A stretch of DNA of 64,000 bases from NCBI GenBank assembly GCA_021234535.1, contig CM037838.1:31907969-31971968 (forward strand), read 5' to 3'. The notes below the pieces were generated by a model. That model ran no database searches, had not been told where the DNA came from, and saw nothing but the letters and a program-made list of their open reading frames with translations. Position numbers and translations under genes: made by a program. This DNA comes from Stichopus chloronotus (taxonomy: Eukaryota; Echinodermata; Holothuroidea; Aspidochirotida; Stichopodidae). Shown here in pieces: positions 24,818-37,100 of the stretch; the first letter of the stretch is position 1, and every line of letters starts with the position of its first letter.

Positions 24818-25544
24818 AATATTCAGACAACAGGGTGGGGAAGGTGAGACAACAGTCTTTACTGGGAATAATCAGGTTTTGGAGTTTTTGAATTTCTTAA
24901 AAGGTTGCCCAGAAACCTGGTCTACATTAAAACACAAGATTAAGTCAGGCCTTGTTGATATTTTGGTATGTTTGAGAACTATATCTGAGCTATCTACAGT
25001 GAAAACTTAAAAATGGTACCTGTGACCTGACAGTAACTTAGAAATTAGGCATAGCACAATGAAGTGTTTTTTTTTTTCACCTTGAAGATTTCTGCACTGT
25101 GTTATATGTATGTACAGCAGACCACTCTACATGTGCTGTATTGCATGAACTAGGTTCTGTATTCTTTATTTGTGTAGCAATTAGTGAGTTAAAAGGAGGA
25201 AATTCAAGTTTTGATTATTTTCAGCCTATAGGCTTTGTGAGTACAGTCTAAATAAGTTGCAACTTAAAAAAAGAAGGAACAGAGATTTGCTTTGAATGTT
25301 TACATATCAGGTAAGACTGAAACATTGGGAATTTACTTTAAGTGATATTATTTCCTCAAACTATTATCAAGGTTGCTCCAAAGATAACTTCCATAAAGCC
25401 AAATGATATTTTACTTAGAGCTGTGTTGAACCTAATCATATACTAGTCACTGTGTCCCCTTGGATTGTAGTTATGTTTGTTGGAATTTAGTTCAAAATAC
25501 AAAAGGTTTTAGTAGATTATCTCATCCCTATACATGTAAGGTAC

Positions 25545-25735
25545 AGGATGAGATATTGCAGTTGCTTTGGGACATTAAAATGTATTACGGTGCTCTCAGT
25601 TGCCATAGCAACACTTGCCATGGTAGCATTATGTATGGTTGATATGTATGAGTCATGGGGGTCTAACCTGATATGGTGCTTAAGGTAACCTGAACACCCC
25701 TATTAGGGTAGGTGTAAAAATGGGTGAAGATGTGT
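25545..25735 (+). repeat. Interspersed repeat, copy 2, carrying an RFX X-box
   Basis: Homologous to 2355-2560. At about 25599 it carries GTTGCCATAGCAAC, which fits the X-box consensus GTNRCC-N0-3-RGYAAC bound by RFX factors. A second half-like site (TTGCCATGGTAGC) follows at once. A (GT)n-rich tract follows at 25730-25780. Confidence 0.6.
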
Positions 25736-25789
25736 GTCTATGTGCGTGGGGGTGCGGGTGTATGTGTGGGTTTGTGTGAAAGAAAATTT

Positions 25790-26330
25790 CAATTTCAAAG
25801 TTTGTGGCCTCAACTCCTAGACTGCAAAGCTGTTAGATTACCCATGGTCTGAAGTTGTGTCTTGCATCAAAATTTAAGGTCAGAGGTCAAATTAGTGAAA
25901 ATCTTATTTTGCTGTATTTCTTAATTCCAAATGGCTATTTACATGAGACCTTTAAATATATGACCAGTACACAAGATTTTATCTAAAACTCATGTTTGTA
26001 TGTGTTTTGAGGTCAAAGGTCCAGTTCAGGGGTTAAAGGTCCAATTTGACCTTGAAACATTTGTATCCGCAACTCCTCCTAGTCAGCAAAGGTGATGAGG
26101 ATGATAGTTGGTAGATAGGTGACCTGCAGTTTGCAATTGTGTCTCCCTTCAATATTTCAGGTCAGAGTTCAAGGTCAGAGGTCACGGGTCAAATTTACTA
26201 ATCGGCAAAATGCTTTGAAAAAGTGTGTTGCAATCTCCTCCTAGACAGTAAGCCTAACGAACTTTAAACTTGGTTGGTAGGTACCTGATTATGATATATA
26301 GTGCTCACCCGATAGGTGGCGTCATAGGTC
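25790..26330 (+). repeat. Second AGGTCA-rich degenerate tandem repeat (~170-bp unit)
   Basis: Three degenerate units with 'caactcctcctagac/tcagc', 'ggtaggtacctg' and 'aggtcagaggtca' blocks. It is distinct from the 146-bp family in its unit sequence but also rich in AGGTCA half-sites. Confidence 0.6.
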
Positions 26331-26467
26331 AGAAATGCACATAATACAGTATGGTAGTGTTAAAGCAAGGTGCAATGTATCTTTGCTTTTCTTACAATGT
26401 CACTAAGTAAGTTCCAAGGTATTATGGGAGTTCAAGTTCAAGCTTTTGGCGTGTCGAAATTCTCTGA

Positions 26468-26667
26468 CAATCTTGGACAAAATTGTTGGGACACTTTGTC
26501 GTACTTTGCAAACATAATACTGAATTTTAGGTGAGAGGATAAAATGAAACCTCGTGCCCCTTTCCAATGTTTGGCTGTCGAAGTGAATGTACACTTCGAA
26601 CGGTAATCCTACAGCCAACATTGAACGGGGAAGCAGGGTGTCCCAAGGTATTTTGTCCAAGATTGTA
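26468..26667 (-). mobile_element. MITE, copy 2 (inverted relative of 24619-24817)
   Basis: Read on the minus strand it aligns end to end with copy 1, with moderate divergence. The right end 'ttttgtccaagattgta' is identical to that of copy 1. Noncoding. Confidence 0.75.
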
Positions 26668-26811
26668 GCTATGTGTACTCATGTACTGTGTATAATGTGA
26701 AGCGCTGGGTGTTCAATCAAACTCTTGATCGACTATAATACATACGTGTGAGAGAGCAAATGATTATGGACAACGATAGGGATGAGATGCAACTTCATGG
26801 ATTGCCCTCTT

Positions 26812-27370
26812 GTTGGTTTCGATGATAATCGTTACCTTTGCAATCATGCAGCATGTACGTGTGTGTAGGTGCACTTACTTGATATACCATTTGGGGAGAT
26901 GTGTGTTCACGTGTGTGTGTGTTTGTGATGCTTACCTTGTAAACACAGTATCTCAAGAAGGGAAGCTTAGAGATATCCAATATTTGGTATGTAGGTGTAC
27001 CACATTGAGTAGAAGAGCCTTATTGTTTTTGGTGGAGGTCAAATGTCATTTGGGGTCAACAGGGGTCAAATTGTGAAAACCTTGTAAATACAATATCTCA
27101 AGAAGTGAATCTGGGACAAATTTCATATTTCGTACATTAGTGTACCACATTGAGTGCAACATCCCTATTGATTCTGGTGGAGGTCAAGGGTCATTTGAGG
27201 TCAACAGGGGTCAAATTGTGAAAACCTTGTAAACAATATCTCAAGAGGGAAGGCTTGGACAGATGTCATATGAAGTGTAGGTGTCTACAAGAACTACATC
27301 GTTTTTTATGGAGGTCAACCCTCATTTGAGGTCAGCAAGGGTCAAACAGTGAAAACCTTGTAAATAAGCT
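26812..27370 (+). mobile_element. AGGTCA-minisatellite element, left-end portion
   Basis: Begins with 'ttggtttcgatgataatc' and a GT-rich tract, then about three 146-bp units. The units stop near 27370 and unrelated sequence follows. No right terminus is seen nearby, so it is truncated, or it continues as the element ending at 32.2 kb with a long insertion between. Confidence 0.65.
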
Positions 27371-28389
27371 GCGTCAATATATCTGGCATACGTGAGCATG
27401 GCATGGACACCTACACTGACAGTATCAAAATTAACAGCTAACAAGTACACCAAACTTACCAGGTATACCCGGAAAAATGAATAATACATAGTAAAAAGTA
27501 AAGATGTGTGTTGAAACCCGTTAATATCCATTCCCTTGCTCAGGTAGTGGATTAGAGAGTACGAAACTGAACCGCAAACATATTCTTACCTTCACACAAT
27601 GGCTTGTGCTTCATTGGTCAAACACATGTTCACCACTGGTTGCAGTATACACACGCTCTAGTCAGAAGTATGTAATTGAGATAGTCAGTGATTGGGGGTT
27701 ATGGAAAATTCCAAGACACATGCTTCAAGTTGTGTACACAAAAGCTGGGCACCTTGCAGGGCACATCAAATACAAATTAGCATTTTAGTAAAAAAAAAAA
27801 ATTTGGCAACAGTGGAACATCAAAATAAGTAACAATGTTTGTAAGACATAAAAACAAATGCAAAGGGAGCAAACAAGTAATATTACAAAATACTATACAC
27901 CTACCTATACGGCCGTACTTGCCACCATCTAAGGTACATGAGAATAACAAAAAGAGGTGTGAATTGCATGCATGTTTTCATCTCGCTTCTACAAGTTGAA
28001 ACATGTTTTGGTAAAAACACGAACCAGTTTTCCCAGTAATTCTTACCAAAAAGAAACCTCAGTCGAACAAGCGCGAGAAGAAAAAATAGCTAAAGAAAGC
28101 TTGCACCTACAGTTTTGAACCCATCCACCTATACACACTGATCTCTGCAATGTTCCTCTGCTGTGAGGGTAGACTTTCACACCAGTCCAGCTGCTATGTT
28201 AACATTGCATGGATTTGTTGCAAGTACTTACTGCACATGTAACTACGCATGTAGTATGCAGCTGCGCTTCGCCAAAACACAGTGTACACCGTGTATGCAT
28301 GCCACAGCATTAAACTGAGGCAGCCTGGTCGGAACGAATGCCTAACCAATGTTTATTCCAAAGACAACTTTCTGTTGTAAACTGCTATT

Positions 28390-29130
28390 ATGTTGTTAAG
28401 TTTTTAGACTCCCTAAAGTAAGAGATTTCAGTCACAAAACACCATCTTTGGATTTCAAAAGTTGTATTGTTGTCTGTGTTCACTTTGTATTGCACTGTAC
28501 TTCTGTAGTTACTATCAATTGTTCAGGAAAGCAGGATCGAATGTCGAAAGTAAAAAGAAAATGCCACAATTGGTCAAAACTGCCAAAAGCATTTGCATGA
28601 CATGTGCAAAAGACCCCAAACTAGCAATCCCCTTTATTTTCGCAAACTTTAATTAGAAAGTTTCTGCCTATGAGATATTTCCGTTCAGAGTGACTTGGGA
28701 CTTTTGCTGTAGCCTAACGTATAAACGTACACATACTGTGATAGAGCTGAGCCAACACTTATTTTTAAGCTCTTTGCCTTACACTTACAGTAGAGGAACA
28801 GACTAGACTAACATTTTCAAGTAAATTTTGATCCAATTGAAAATGTGCTTTACGTTGTCTAATGTATTGCTAAGCTAATGGTGGGTCATCAGGAACAAAA
28901 TGACATATTTTGCACTTAATTTTTGTATACTCAAGTTTGGATAATATTTCAACATATATAACAGTGGTAAGACAAACCTACACAATATCATAACTCCAAC
29001 TCAAGGCATTTGAGACCAAGCACAATCATATTGGTTTGTAGCCACAGGGTATGGGTAAAAGAATTCACCGGCACTCCTCTAAATGTTCTACTTTATATGT
29101 CCTAATATCTTCCATCCTCACCCTCCATGT
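28390..29130 (+). repeat. Interspersed repeat, copy 2 (pair with 17050-17820)
   Basis: Diverged homologue of the 17-kb repeat; the diagnostic shared words are listed there. The 1 kb before it (27375-28390) shows no recognisable gene or repeat apart from a (A)n run at 27790. Confidence 0.6.
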
Positions 29131-29554
29131 GTTGGGCACTGACAACTTAATTCGTTCAAGTAAATTGTTGCATATTGTCATTGGATCTGGATTCCTCACT
29201 ATTTTGTTAAAAACAAAACAAATGCATACTTTTGTTGCAGAGTGTATCAGATCTTAATTGATGACAGAGTTCAAGTGATATAGCTGGTATTTTCCTCCCA
29301 TTTGATGATGGTGATGTAACAACAATCATTATTAAAGATGCTGTGGTAAAATTTACTTTAGCAGAGGCAAAGCCATTCAAATTCAGCATTGTTATTGGTG
29401 AGCTATTTTCTTTTTCGAGATGGCTGTGTGTGGTTAACAACAATTATCATAAACATTGCATGCACAGGGAGCGTGTTTGTGCTACAACCAGGTGGAATGT
29501 GTAATTAATGTAGTAAGCAGTGATTTCATGAAAAGGCAGGCAAGGAATCTATGT

Positions 29555-32232
29555 GACGTTGTGTGTTTGTGTGTGAGTGTGTGCATGTATGTGTGTGTAT
29601 TTGATGCTAGCTTGTAAACACGATATCTTAAAGGAGAATGAAAGTCAGAACGTTTTACAATAAAACATCACTGTCAAATGAAAGACTAACATGTGGTGAT
29701 CACCGTCACCAAATTTCATGTGCGTATGTTGTTTACTTTTCAAGAGATTGCAATTTGAAAGTTCATAAAAATCAATCAGGATTCTGCCATGCTGAGATTG
29801 TGATGTTATACCCTGACCACTTGTTATTGAAAAGCTTTTGTTTTTCTTTATAATTTATTGACAAATAGTTTTAACAGTTATGCATCTATTACAATCAAAG
29901 TATGAATAATTTGATCATTGCATGATATACCTCAGTAATCCAACACAAAGTTGTGTACAGTGTATATGCATTCATGGAAATTATGAGAAACAAAAACAAA
30001 GAAATACATTAAACTCCTGCCATCAGGGGTTATGTGACATCATAGTTTGACTTACTCAAGTCGGTTCACATTCAACTGAGACAAAAATGGCAACACCCTT
30101 CTCTAGATTTCCAAAGTGCATAACTTGGAAGGAAAGAATATTTTTTAATGAAACTTTGACAAGTGTTTTGTCAGACACTTCTGCTTCATATTTTATAAAG
30201 ATATTCCCAGGGTTTCATTCTCCTTTAAGAAGGGCAACCATGACTGATCTTATACTTGGTGTGTGGGTTGGTCATAGTAAGTAGATGATCCCTATTGTTT
30301 TTGGTGGAGGTCAAGGTTCATTTGAAGTCACCAGAGGTCAGGATGTGAAAACCTTGTAAATATGATATCTCAAGAATGGTAACTGTTACTGATGGCATAC
30401 TTTGTGTGTGGGTTGGTCATATTGAGTAGATGATCCCTATTGCTTTTGGTGAAGGTCAAAGGTCATTTGAGGTCATTAGAGGTCACACTGTAAAAAATCT
30501 TGTAAACACGATATCTCAAGAATGGTAACTGTGACTGATGGCATACTTTGTGTGTGGGTTGGTCATATTAAGCAGATGACACCTATTGTTTTTTATGGAG
30601 GTCATTTGAGGTCACCAGAGGTTAAACCTTTTGAACACAGTATCTCCTGAAGTGTAACTGTGACTGATATCATACTTAGTGTGTGGGTTGGTCATATTGA
30701 ATAGATGTTCCTATTGTTTTTGGTGGGGGTCAAAGGTCTTTAAGGTCAGTTAAGGTCACCAGAGGTCAAATTGTAAAAACCTTGTAAACACAGCATCTCC
30801 AGAAGGTAAAATGTGACTGATGTCATACTTGGTGTGTGGGTTGGTCATATTGAGTTGATGATTCCCTTTGTTTTTGGTTGAGGTCAAAGGTCATTTGCGG
30901 TCATCAGAGGTAAAACTGTGAAAACCTCTTAAACACAATATCTGCAGAAGGTTCACTGTGACTGACGTCATACTTGGGTGTGTGGATTGTATATAGTGAG
31001 TAGAATACTCCTTTTGATTTTGGTGAAAGTCAAAAGTCATTTGAGTTCACCCAATATCAAACTGGGAAAACTTTGTAAACGCAGTATCTCCAAGAGGGTA
31101 ACTGAGACTGATGCCATACTTAGTGTGTTGCTTGATCATACTGATTAGATGGTCCCTAGTATTTTTGGTGAGAGGCAAAGGTCATTTGAGGTCATCAGAG
31201 GTCAAGTTGTAAAAACCTTGTAAACACAATATCGCCAGAAGGGTAGCCGTGACTGATGTTATACTTGGTTTGTGGGTTGGTAATAATAAGCAGAAGATCT
31301 CTATTGTTTTTGGTGGAGATCAAGGGTCATTTGAGGTCACCAGAGGTTAAACTGTAAAAATGTGTAAACACAATATCGCCAGGAGTCTAACCTTTGCTGA
31401 TGTCATATTTAATGTGTAGATTGTATGTACCAAGTAGAAGACTCCTTTTGTTTTTGGTGGAGGTCAAAGGTCAGTTGAGATCACCCGACTTACTAGCACA
31501 TTAACTCCAGAAGGGTGTTGTTGATTTATGTCATACTTGATGTGTGGGTTGGCCGTAATGGGTAGATGATCCCTATTGCTTTAAGTGGACGTCAAATGTC
31601 ATTTGAGGTCACCAAAATAAAAGTCATTTGGGCTTAAAGGCTTATTATTGTGGTGTTTTAAGAACAATAACTGCAATTGATCTCATACTTGTCATGTGGA
31701 TAAATCATGTCTGTTATAATATAGCCATGTCACAAGGAGTGGCTTTCTGGTTTCAAACTTATTCTCATTTAAGGAAGATCTTGGAGAAATTGACACTGTT
31801 TACACAGAAATGTGTGTGTCCTGTACTTTCTAAGATAGGTGTATCTCAGTGAGTATATAAAAATGCCATTGTCTTTGGTGAAGGTCAAAGGTCATTTGCG
31901 GTCAACAGGTTCACAGTATGGAATTCTTGTAAACATCTCAAGAAGGAGAGCTGGGACAGATGTCATTCAGTTCAATTCAATATGTAGTTGTATCTCACTG
32001 AGCACAAGACACAGTTGGTCTTTAATGGAGGTAAAAGGTCACTCAATGTCAACAAGGGTCAAATTGTGAACAGTAGATATGATCTTGAGAAAGGGAGCTT
32101 GTGTAGATCTCATGCTTCATATAAAGCATATGTAGCTTGTTGTGACCCATACTAATGCTATTATATCAGATTCAGAAAAAAATTCTCTTAATCAGATCAT
32201 CGAAACCACAATGCATTTCTGCATTTTGTAAA
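29555..32232 (+). mobile_element. AGGTCA-minisatellite element with about 12 units and right terminus
   Basis: A GT tract (29555-29605) leads into the first unit, which is interrupted by a MITE. Units then run from 30229 to about 32080 at ~145-147 bp spacing. The right terminus 'tcatcgaaaccacaatgc' is at about 32199-32216. One well-preserved unit at 30453-30485 has four AGGTCA half-sites spaced 1, 4 and 4 bp apart. No protein is encoded. The copy is in an intron of gene A, upstream of the terminal exon. Confidence 0.75.
29628..30228. mobile_element. Nested MITE with TTAA target duplication
   Basis: TTAA followed by AGGAGAATGAAA at the left and TTTCATTCTCCT followed by TTAA at the right form perfect 12-bp inverted ends. 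Outside, 'cgatatct' on the left and 'gaaggg' on the right together rebuild the 'gatatcttaagaaggg' block of the 146-bp unit. This proves the insertion and identifies TTAA as the duplicated target. Interior 593 bp, noncoding. piggyBac-type target choice. Confidence 0.88.
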
Positions 32233-33209
32233 TGTCAAAAATTAAAAGCAAATTGAGACTATATTACAGGAAAAATTTTGTGATGTCACCAAACATAGTG
32301 CTCCTTTTTGCAATATATAAAAATATTCTGGATGTATGTTGCAATAGGATAGTTGAATGTGTGAAATGTTAGTTAAATGTGTGATACAAGGAGTAAAGTA
32401 TGTGTTGAAGTATTTGACATAAAATCTTATAGATAGTTTTAGTAACTTTTCTTCATACAAAATCAATGTGATGTTTCCAAGATAAGTGAGAATCAATTAC
32501 AAGACCTAAAAATTTTACTTTATCAGCTTAAGCTATGGGTGTGTCATTCATATTAATGCTGATATTGGAAGCATGTGAACAATTCTGAAAATCATAGACT
32601 TAGTTTACTTAACATTGAGAGACAATTTATTAGCTTATAGCCAATATTGAACATGGCTTGAAGTTCATTATTGATAGCTGAAAGTGCTGATTTTTGGTCT
32701 AAACAAAATACTTGTGTCATCTGCAAATAAGTCTCGAGACACTGAAACAGGGTGGCACAGTAAGCCATTGATATATTAGGAGAAATAAAAGAGGTCCAAC
32801 AATTGAACCTTGAGGTACACCACAGATAATATCATTGAATATAATATCATGAATGGATATGCAAAATCAGTTTAAATATTTTGGTAATATGCTCACTCTA
32901 CTTCACTTTTCTTCAAATTGTTAACTTCCCTTGTGAATACCACTCTCACTGATAATAAGCAAAACTTGAAAGTAGAAAATACAATTACAGTATGAGCAAA
33001 TGAATTGTTAGATTTCTCTACTCAGCCAAGTTTAATAATATTGTCATCATTTACCTCATTCCCCCTGCTGTAGTTAAAAACTTGCATCTTTCTATTTTGA
33101 AGAAAGCCTTTCTCAGATAAGTTGTCTTAAGTCTTTTGAATAGTGTTGTGGAAACTCAAGGCTTGTGATGTCTCAACAATGAACTTCTTCCTGCCTCTTT
33201 TCCTTATAG

Positions 33210-33550
33210 ATCAATGCACCTGCCAAATTTCAATAGTCTTCTGGAATAATCTTGCGGCTGCCCTTTCATCTCTCCTGGCCAATCGAACATTCAAAGAAGA
33301 GTTCGTTAAGGAAATCTTTCAGAATGCTGATAACACAACAGAGTATACAAAGACCCAGAAGAGTATTTGCCTTGCGACAGATTCGCATCAATTCTGTGAA
33401 GCCCTTAGATATGGATTGTTTACATTTGATATAAATTGCGTCAAGTACATGGAAGCAACCCTCAGATGTATGAAGAATGAAAGAGACCAACACAGCAAAG
33501 AAACTATAGATAAACTCTTACAGCAACTCCATGAAAGCCATCAACATTAA
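33210..33550 (+). CDS. Gene A, terminal exon encoding an unrecognised C-terminal domain
   Basis: The acceptor is 'ctgcctcttttccttatag'. Entered in phase 1 it gives an aspartate codon and then 112 codons to a TAA. The product starts QCTCQISIVFWNNLAAALSS and ends DKLLQQLHESHQH. It looks like a compact, mostly helical domain with cysteines in its first part (QCTC) and middle (SICLA, QFCEALRY, INCVKY, LRCMKN), and an amphipathic charged helix at the end. I do not recognise the family. Amino-acid composition, the strong acceptor, the shared phase with three upstream exons and a following 3' UTR support a real terminal exon. An open frame starting in the intron at 33143 is not the native start. Confidence 0.65.
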
Positions 33551-34110
33551 CAGTGCCAGGATTTGATTAAGGAATAAGTTGCAGTTTAAACTTAATAGAT
33601 GACATGAAAAATGTTACTGCTTTTATCTGATATACCTCCTATGTACGTAGTTCATACTGCTCTGGGTGTTTGAGGTTCATACTACACTGGTTGTTTGAGG
33701 TTCACACTACACTGGGTGTTTGAGGTACACACTACACTGGGTGTTTGAGGTTCACACTACTCTGGGTGTTTGAGGTTCACACTACACTGGGTGTTTGAGG
33801 CACATACCACACTGGGTGTTTGAGGTACACACTACACTTGGTGTTTGAGGTTCATACTGCGCTGGTGGTGGTGGGTACCTTCCATCTAAAATAGCAGATA
33901 TTTCTGGTTTCATGCACTAGACCAAACAATTTAATGTAATGGAATCAAATAGTGAACAACATTATCATATATCAGAGAATATACAGCATGAATCATGAGA
34001 TCATTATTTCAGATGTATCAGAGTCTTTTAGTTCAAGAAAACAGTTTGTAAGAAAGTATCATCATGTTGGCAATCTGGTTATTCATACTGAAATAAAAGT
34101 AGGCATGTAC
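33551..34110 (+). other. Probable 3' UTR of gene A
   Basis: Runs from the stop codon to a plausible polyadenylation signal AATAAA at about 34091. It includes a 25-bp minisatellite. The end is inferred; another AATAAA lies near 35645. Confidence 0.45.
33662..33870 (+). repeat. 25-bp minisatellite, about 8 copies
   Basis: The unit 'gggtgtttgaggttcacact' plus 'acact' repeats eight times with point variation (ttcaca/tacaca/cacata). It sits about 110 bp downstream of the gene A stop codon, so it would be in the transcript. Confidence 0.93.
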
Positions 34111-37100
34111 AGTTGTGTATGTTTGTAGATATTGTACATTTGTTGATTTCCTCTTTGACAAATTTTCTTGTTCTTACTATTATGTCAGTATTGTAAACAT
34201 TTAATTTGTTAATTCATCTTTGAGGCTTGAGTTTTAAATCACTGCCAGAGGCACCAGCTCTGCAGAGGATATTTTCAGCCAGTGGGTACAGTGGTAGCTG
34301 ATGTATCTGAAAATTGATGCTGTGAAGATGTCAGGAATGGCTCAGTGAAAACTTTCTATTTTTGCAGTTGTTTGTAACTAAGAGACTGTTTCAGTTTGTT
34401 ATATGTTTTTGTCTTCCCCTTACAACAGTAACTAATGGTGTTGATGTTTGGACATTGAATGTTTATATCTTGTCCTGTCATTGCCTTGTGTGGACATTGA
34501 ATGTTTATGTCTTGTACCATGTGTTGTAATTTGATTCTCTTTGCTGCATGTTTTCTTTTAGTGTTGCTTGTAAAGTCCATTGATATCTCTTATCTGTCTT
34601 ACTCTGCTAGTAAGCATTAATTATAAAATATTAAATTTTTTTTTCAAATTGGTGCATAGCTTCTTGCCTAGCATGAAATGCAATTGGTATTTTGATGATT
34701 AAATACAGTGTTTGAACAAAATTGAAGATTTCTTGTAACATGCAACATTAACAATTTTTCAAGAGTTTAAATGCTTTAGAATTTCATGAAGGTGATTAAA
34801 TAGTTATTTGTTGTACCTTGATATTGCAAATGATAGCAGTCATCTTTGTCAAGGTGTGTGGTCAAACATATGCCTCTTTGTCACATCCAAGCATGCTTTT
34901 TTTTTTATTGATCAAATGTTGTCAAAAGGATTTGTCATACATAATTGGAAACTGAAATATGTTACCTCTCTGTTGAAATATGTCTGGCAACATGAATGAC
35001 CTTGAAAAGCATTAGCTGTTGCCTATATAAATGCTGGCACCAAAGTTTCTCCAAAGTCTGAGTAAACTGTTAACATAAACAACTATGTTATCAAGAGTGT
35101 TTTAATATTCAGACTGGATGAAATTGTTATCTGGTTTCTTCAGTGGTTTTATTCTTTTTGAGATTCCATGTCAATTATATCAGTTAGTTTATGTTTTGAT
35201 TGTTTGAACAATTTATTACGTTGTTCTCATTGCTATTTTTGTATATTAATGTAATTATTAAATGCCAGTTCTTGGTTCAGATTATCCCACTGGTTTGGGA
35301 TTTTGCAGGCATCTTGGTTTTGCTGAAGTTTTAGCTCAGAGTTTTCACATCATTTCTCTCAGTTTTTGTTTGTATTTGTAATTGTCTTTTCTAACAAAAA
35401 AACTTGTAGGTGCTTATTTAATTTGCTTTTAAATACCAGTAAGTGTTTGTAAGACAAGCATGTCATTGAGACTTGCCTTTTAATATGTTAGATTTCTTAT
35501 TTAACTCAATATCCCAGCCATTAATTTACCTTTTATTCCCACCCCTTTGCCCACAATAATTGCCCTCATGGGTCTCCACAAACATATGTGACACTTGCTT
35601 AGGTACCCTCTGACTTAACAGAGGAAAGTAGGATGAGATATAAATAAAAAACAATTGGCCTTATAATTAAATGTAAATATGGATCATAAATTGTTACATT
35701 GTGCAAAGCAATTTAACACATAAAACATAAAACACAGTGTTGAAGGTTTTTCAGATTAGTATTTGAGTACCTTTGGCTTATCAGCATTCTTATAGACAAA
35801 ATGGGGCCCACACTTTTTGGGATGGGATGAATTGTGGATTAATCTTTGTTTAGACGAACTGATTACTGTTTATTTACCATAATCATCACACAAGGAACCA
35901 TAGTGCCCTGGGCTCTTTCCTACATGTGTGCTGTGCTGTGTGCTGTGTGCTGTGCATTTCTGCTCCAATTTCTTCTCTTTTACTTCCAGTTTCCATGCCT
36001 TTCATTGTTATGTATGTTTTGTAGGACCTTTCCAATGTTCTTATACAATTTCATTTTGACTGGATCATATAGATAATCTTTCCTTTGGAAATATTCTATT
36101 GATTTCATCTCACACTTAACAGTTTGCATTGCTGCAAATGTACCTGATTTGCAAGTTAGGTTTCTCACAATGGTAGAGGATCAGTGCTTTGAAAGCAACT
36201 GATGACTGCTAACATAATTTTTGCCATGTATGGATACTTTAATCTCAGTGCCAGCTATCAGTCATCAGTTCTGCTGCCAGTATTCATACTCACCCCACCA
36301 GTTGTAAATTCTACTGTTAGTATTCATACTCACCCCCAGCTAATTTGCATTCATACTTATATCTTTGTCTTACTTTCTTATCCAAATCATTTGCCAGCAG
36401 TAAATTTGTCAGTATTAAGAAATGTTGAATGGTGCCCTCTAAAACCCACTGTCAGTACAGTTATTAGAGGCACCAATACATTGTAGTCAGTCCTTAACAA
36501 ATGGGTAATGGATATGGGGTAACGAACATGGGGTAACGAACATGGAGTAACAGAAATTCTTGAAAAAGCAACGAACAAATTATTAAAATGCTCATCAGTG
36601 ACTCCTCGATAGTAAAAATGCATATGCACTGATAGGGAACATGTACCACTTGTAGGAAATGTGGAAATGTGCAGACATACAGAACTGTCACATTCCTGGG
36701 TTCTATTGAGTTCATTGCTTATGTGCACTGGATATTGTTTTCATTTGCAATTGTATTTATGGATCAGCAGTGTCCTAGCTATGAAATATTAAAAGGCTGT
36801 TTGGGGCATACAAGTGTCACTCATTCTAAGTAACTTGTTGGTGTTTAACATGAATAACGTTATTCACTTGAATCACATGTATGTTTAATTTCAAATTCAC
36901 AAACATTAAAGTGAATCAGATTGATGTCATCATTATTTTTTTTTTTCTACCTTCAGTTTTCTGATTTTTGTCATAAATGTATTCTTCCAATCCGTTTTGC
37001 ATACATACAACACCTCAATCTGAAGGTGGGCCCATATAATGTGGTTGGCTGAAGTTTGATGCCACATGACATGTTAGCAGTTGAAAATAAAACAGATGAA

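Noticed and set aside
36387..36728. 113-codon minus-strand open frame in the intergenic region
   Set aside because: No domain, no splice context and low-complexity hydrophobic composition. A second frame is open over the same bases.
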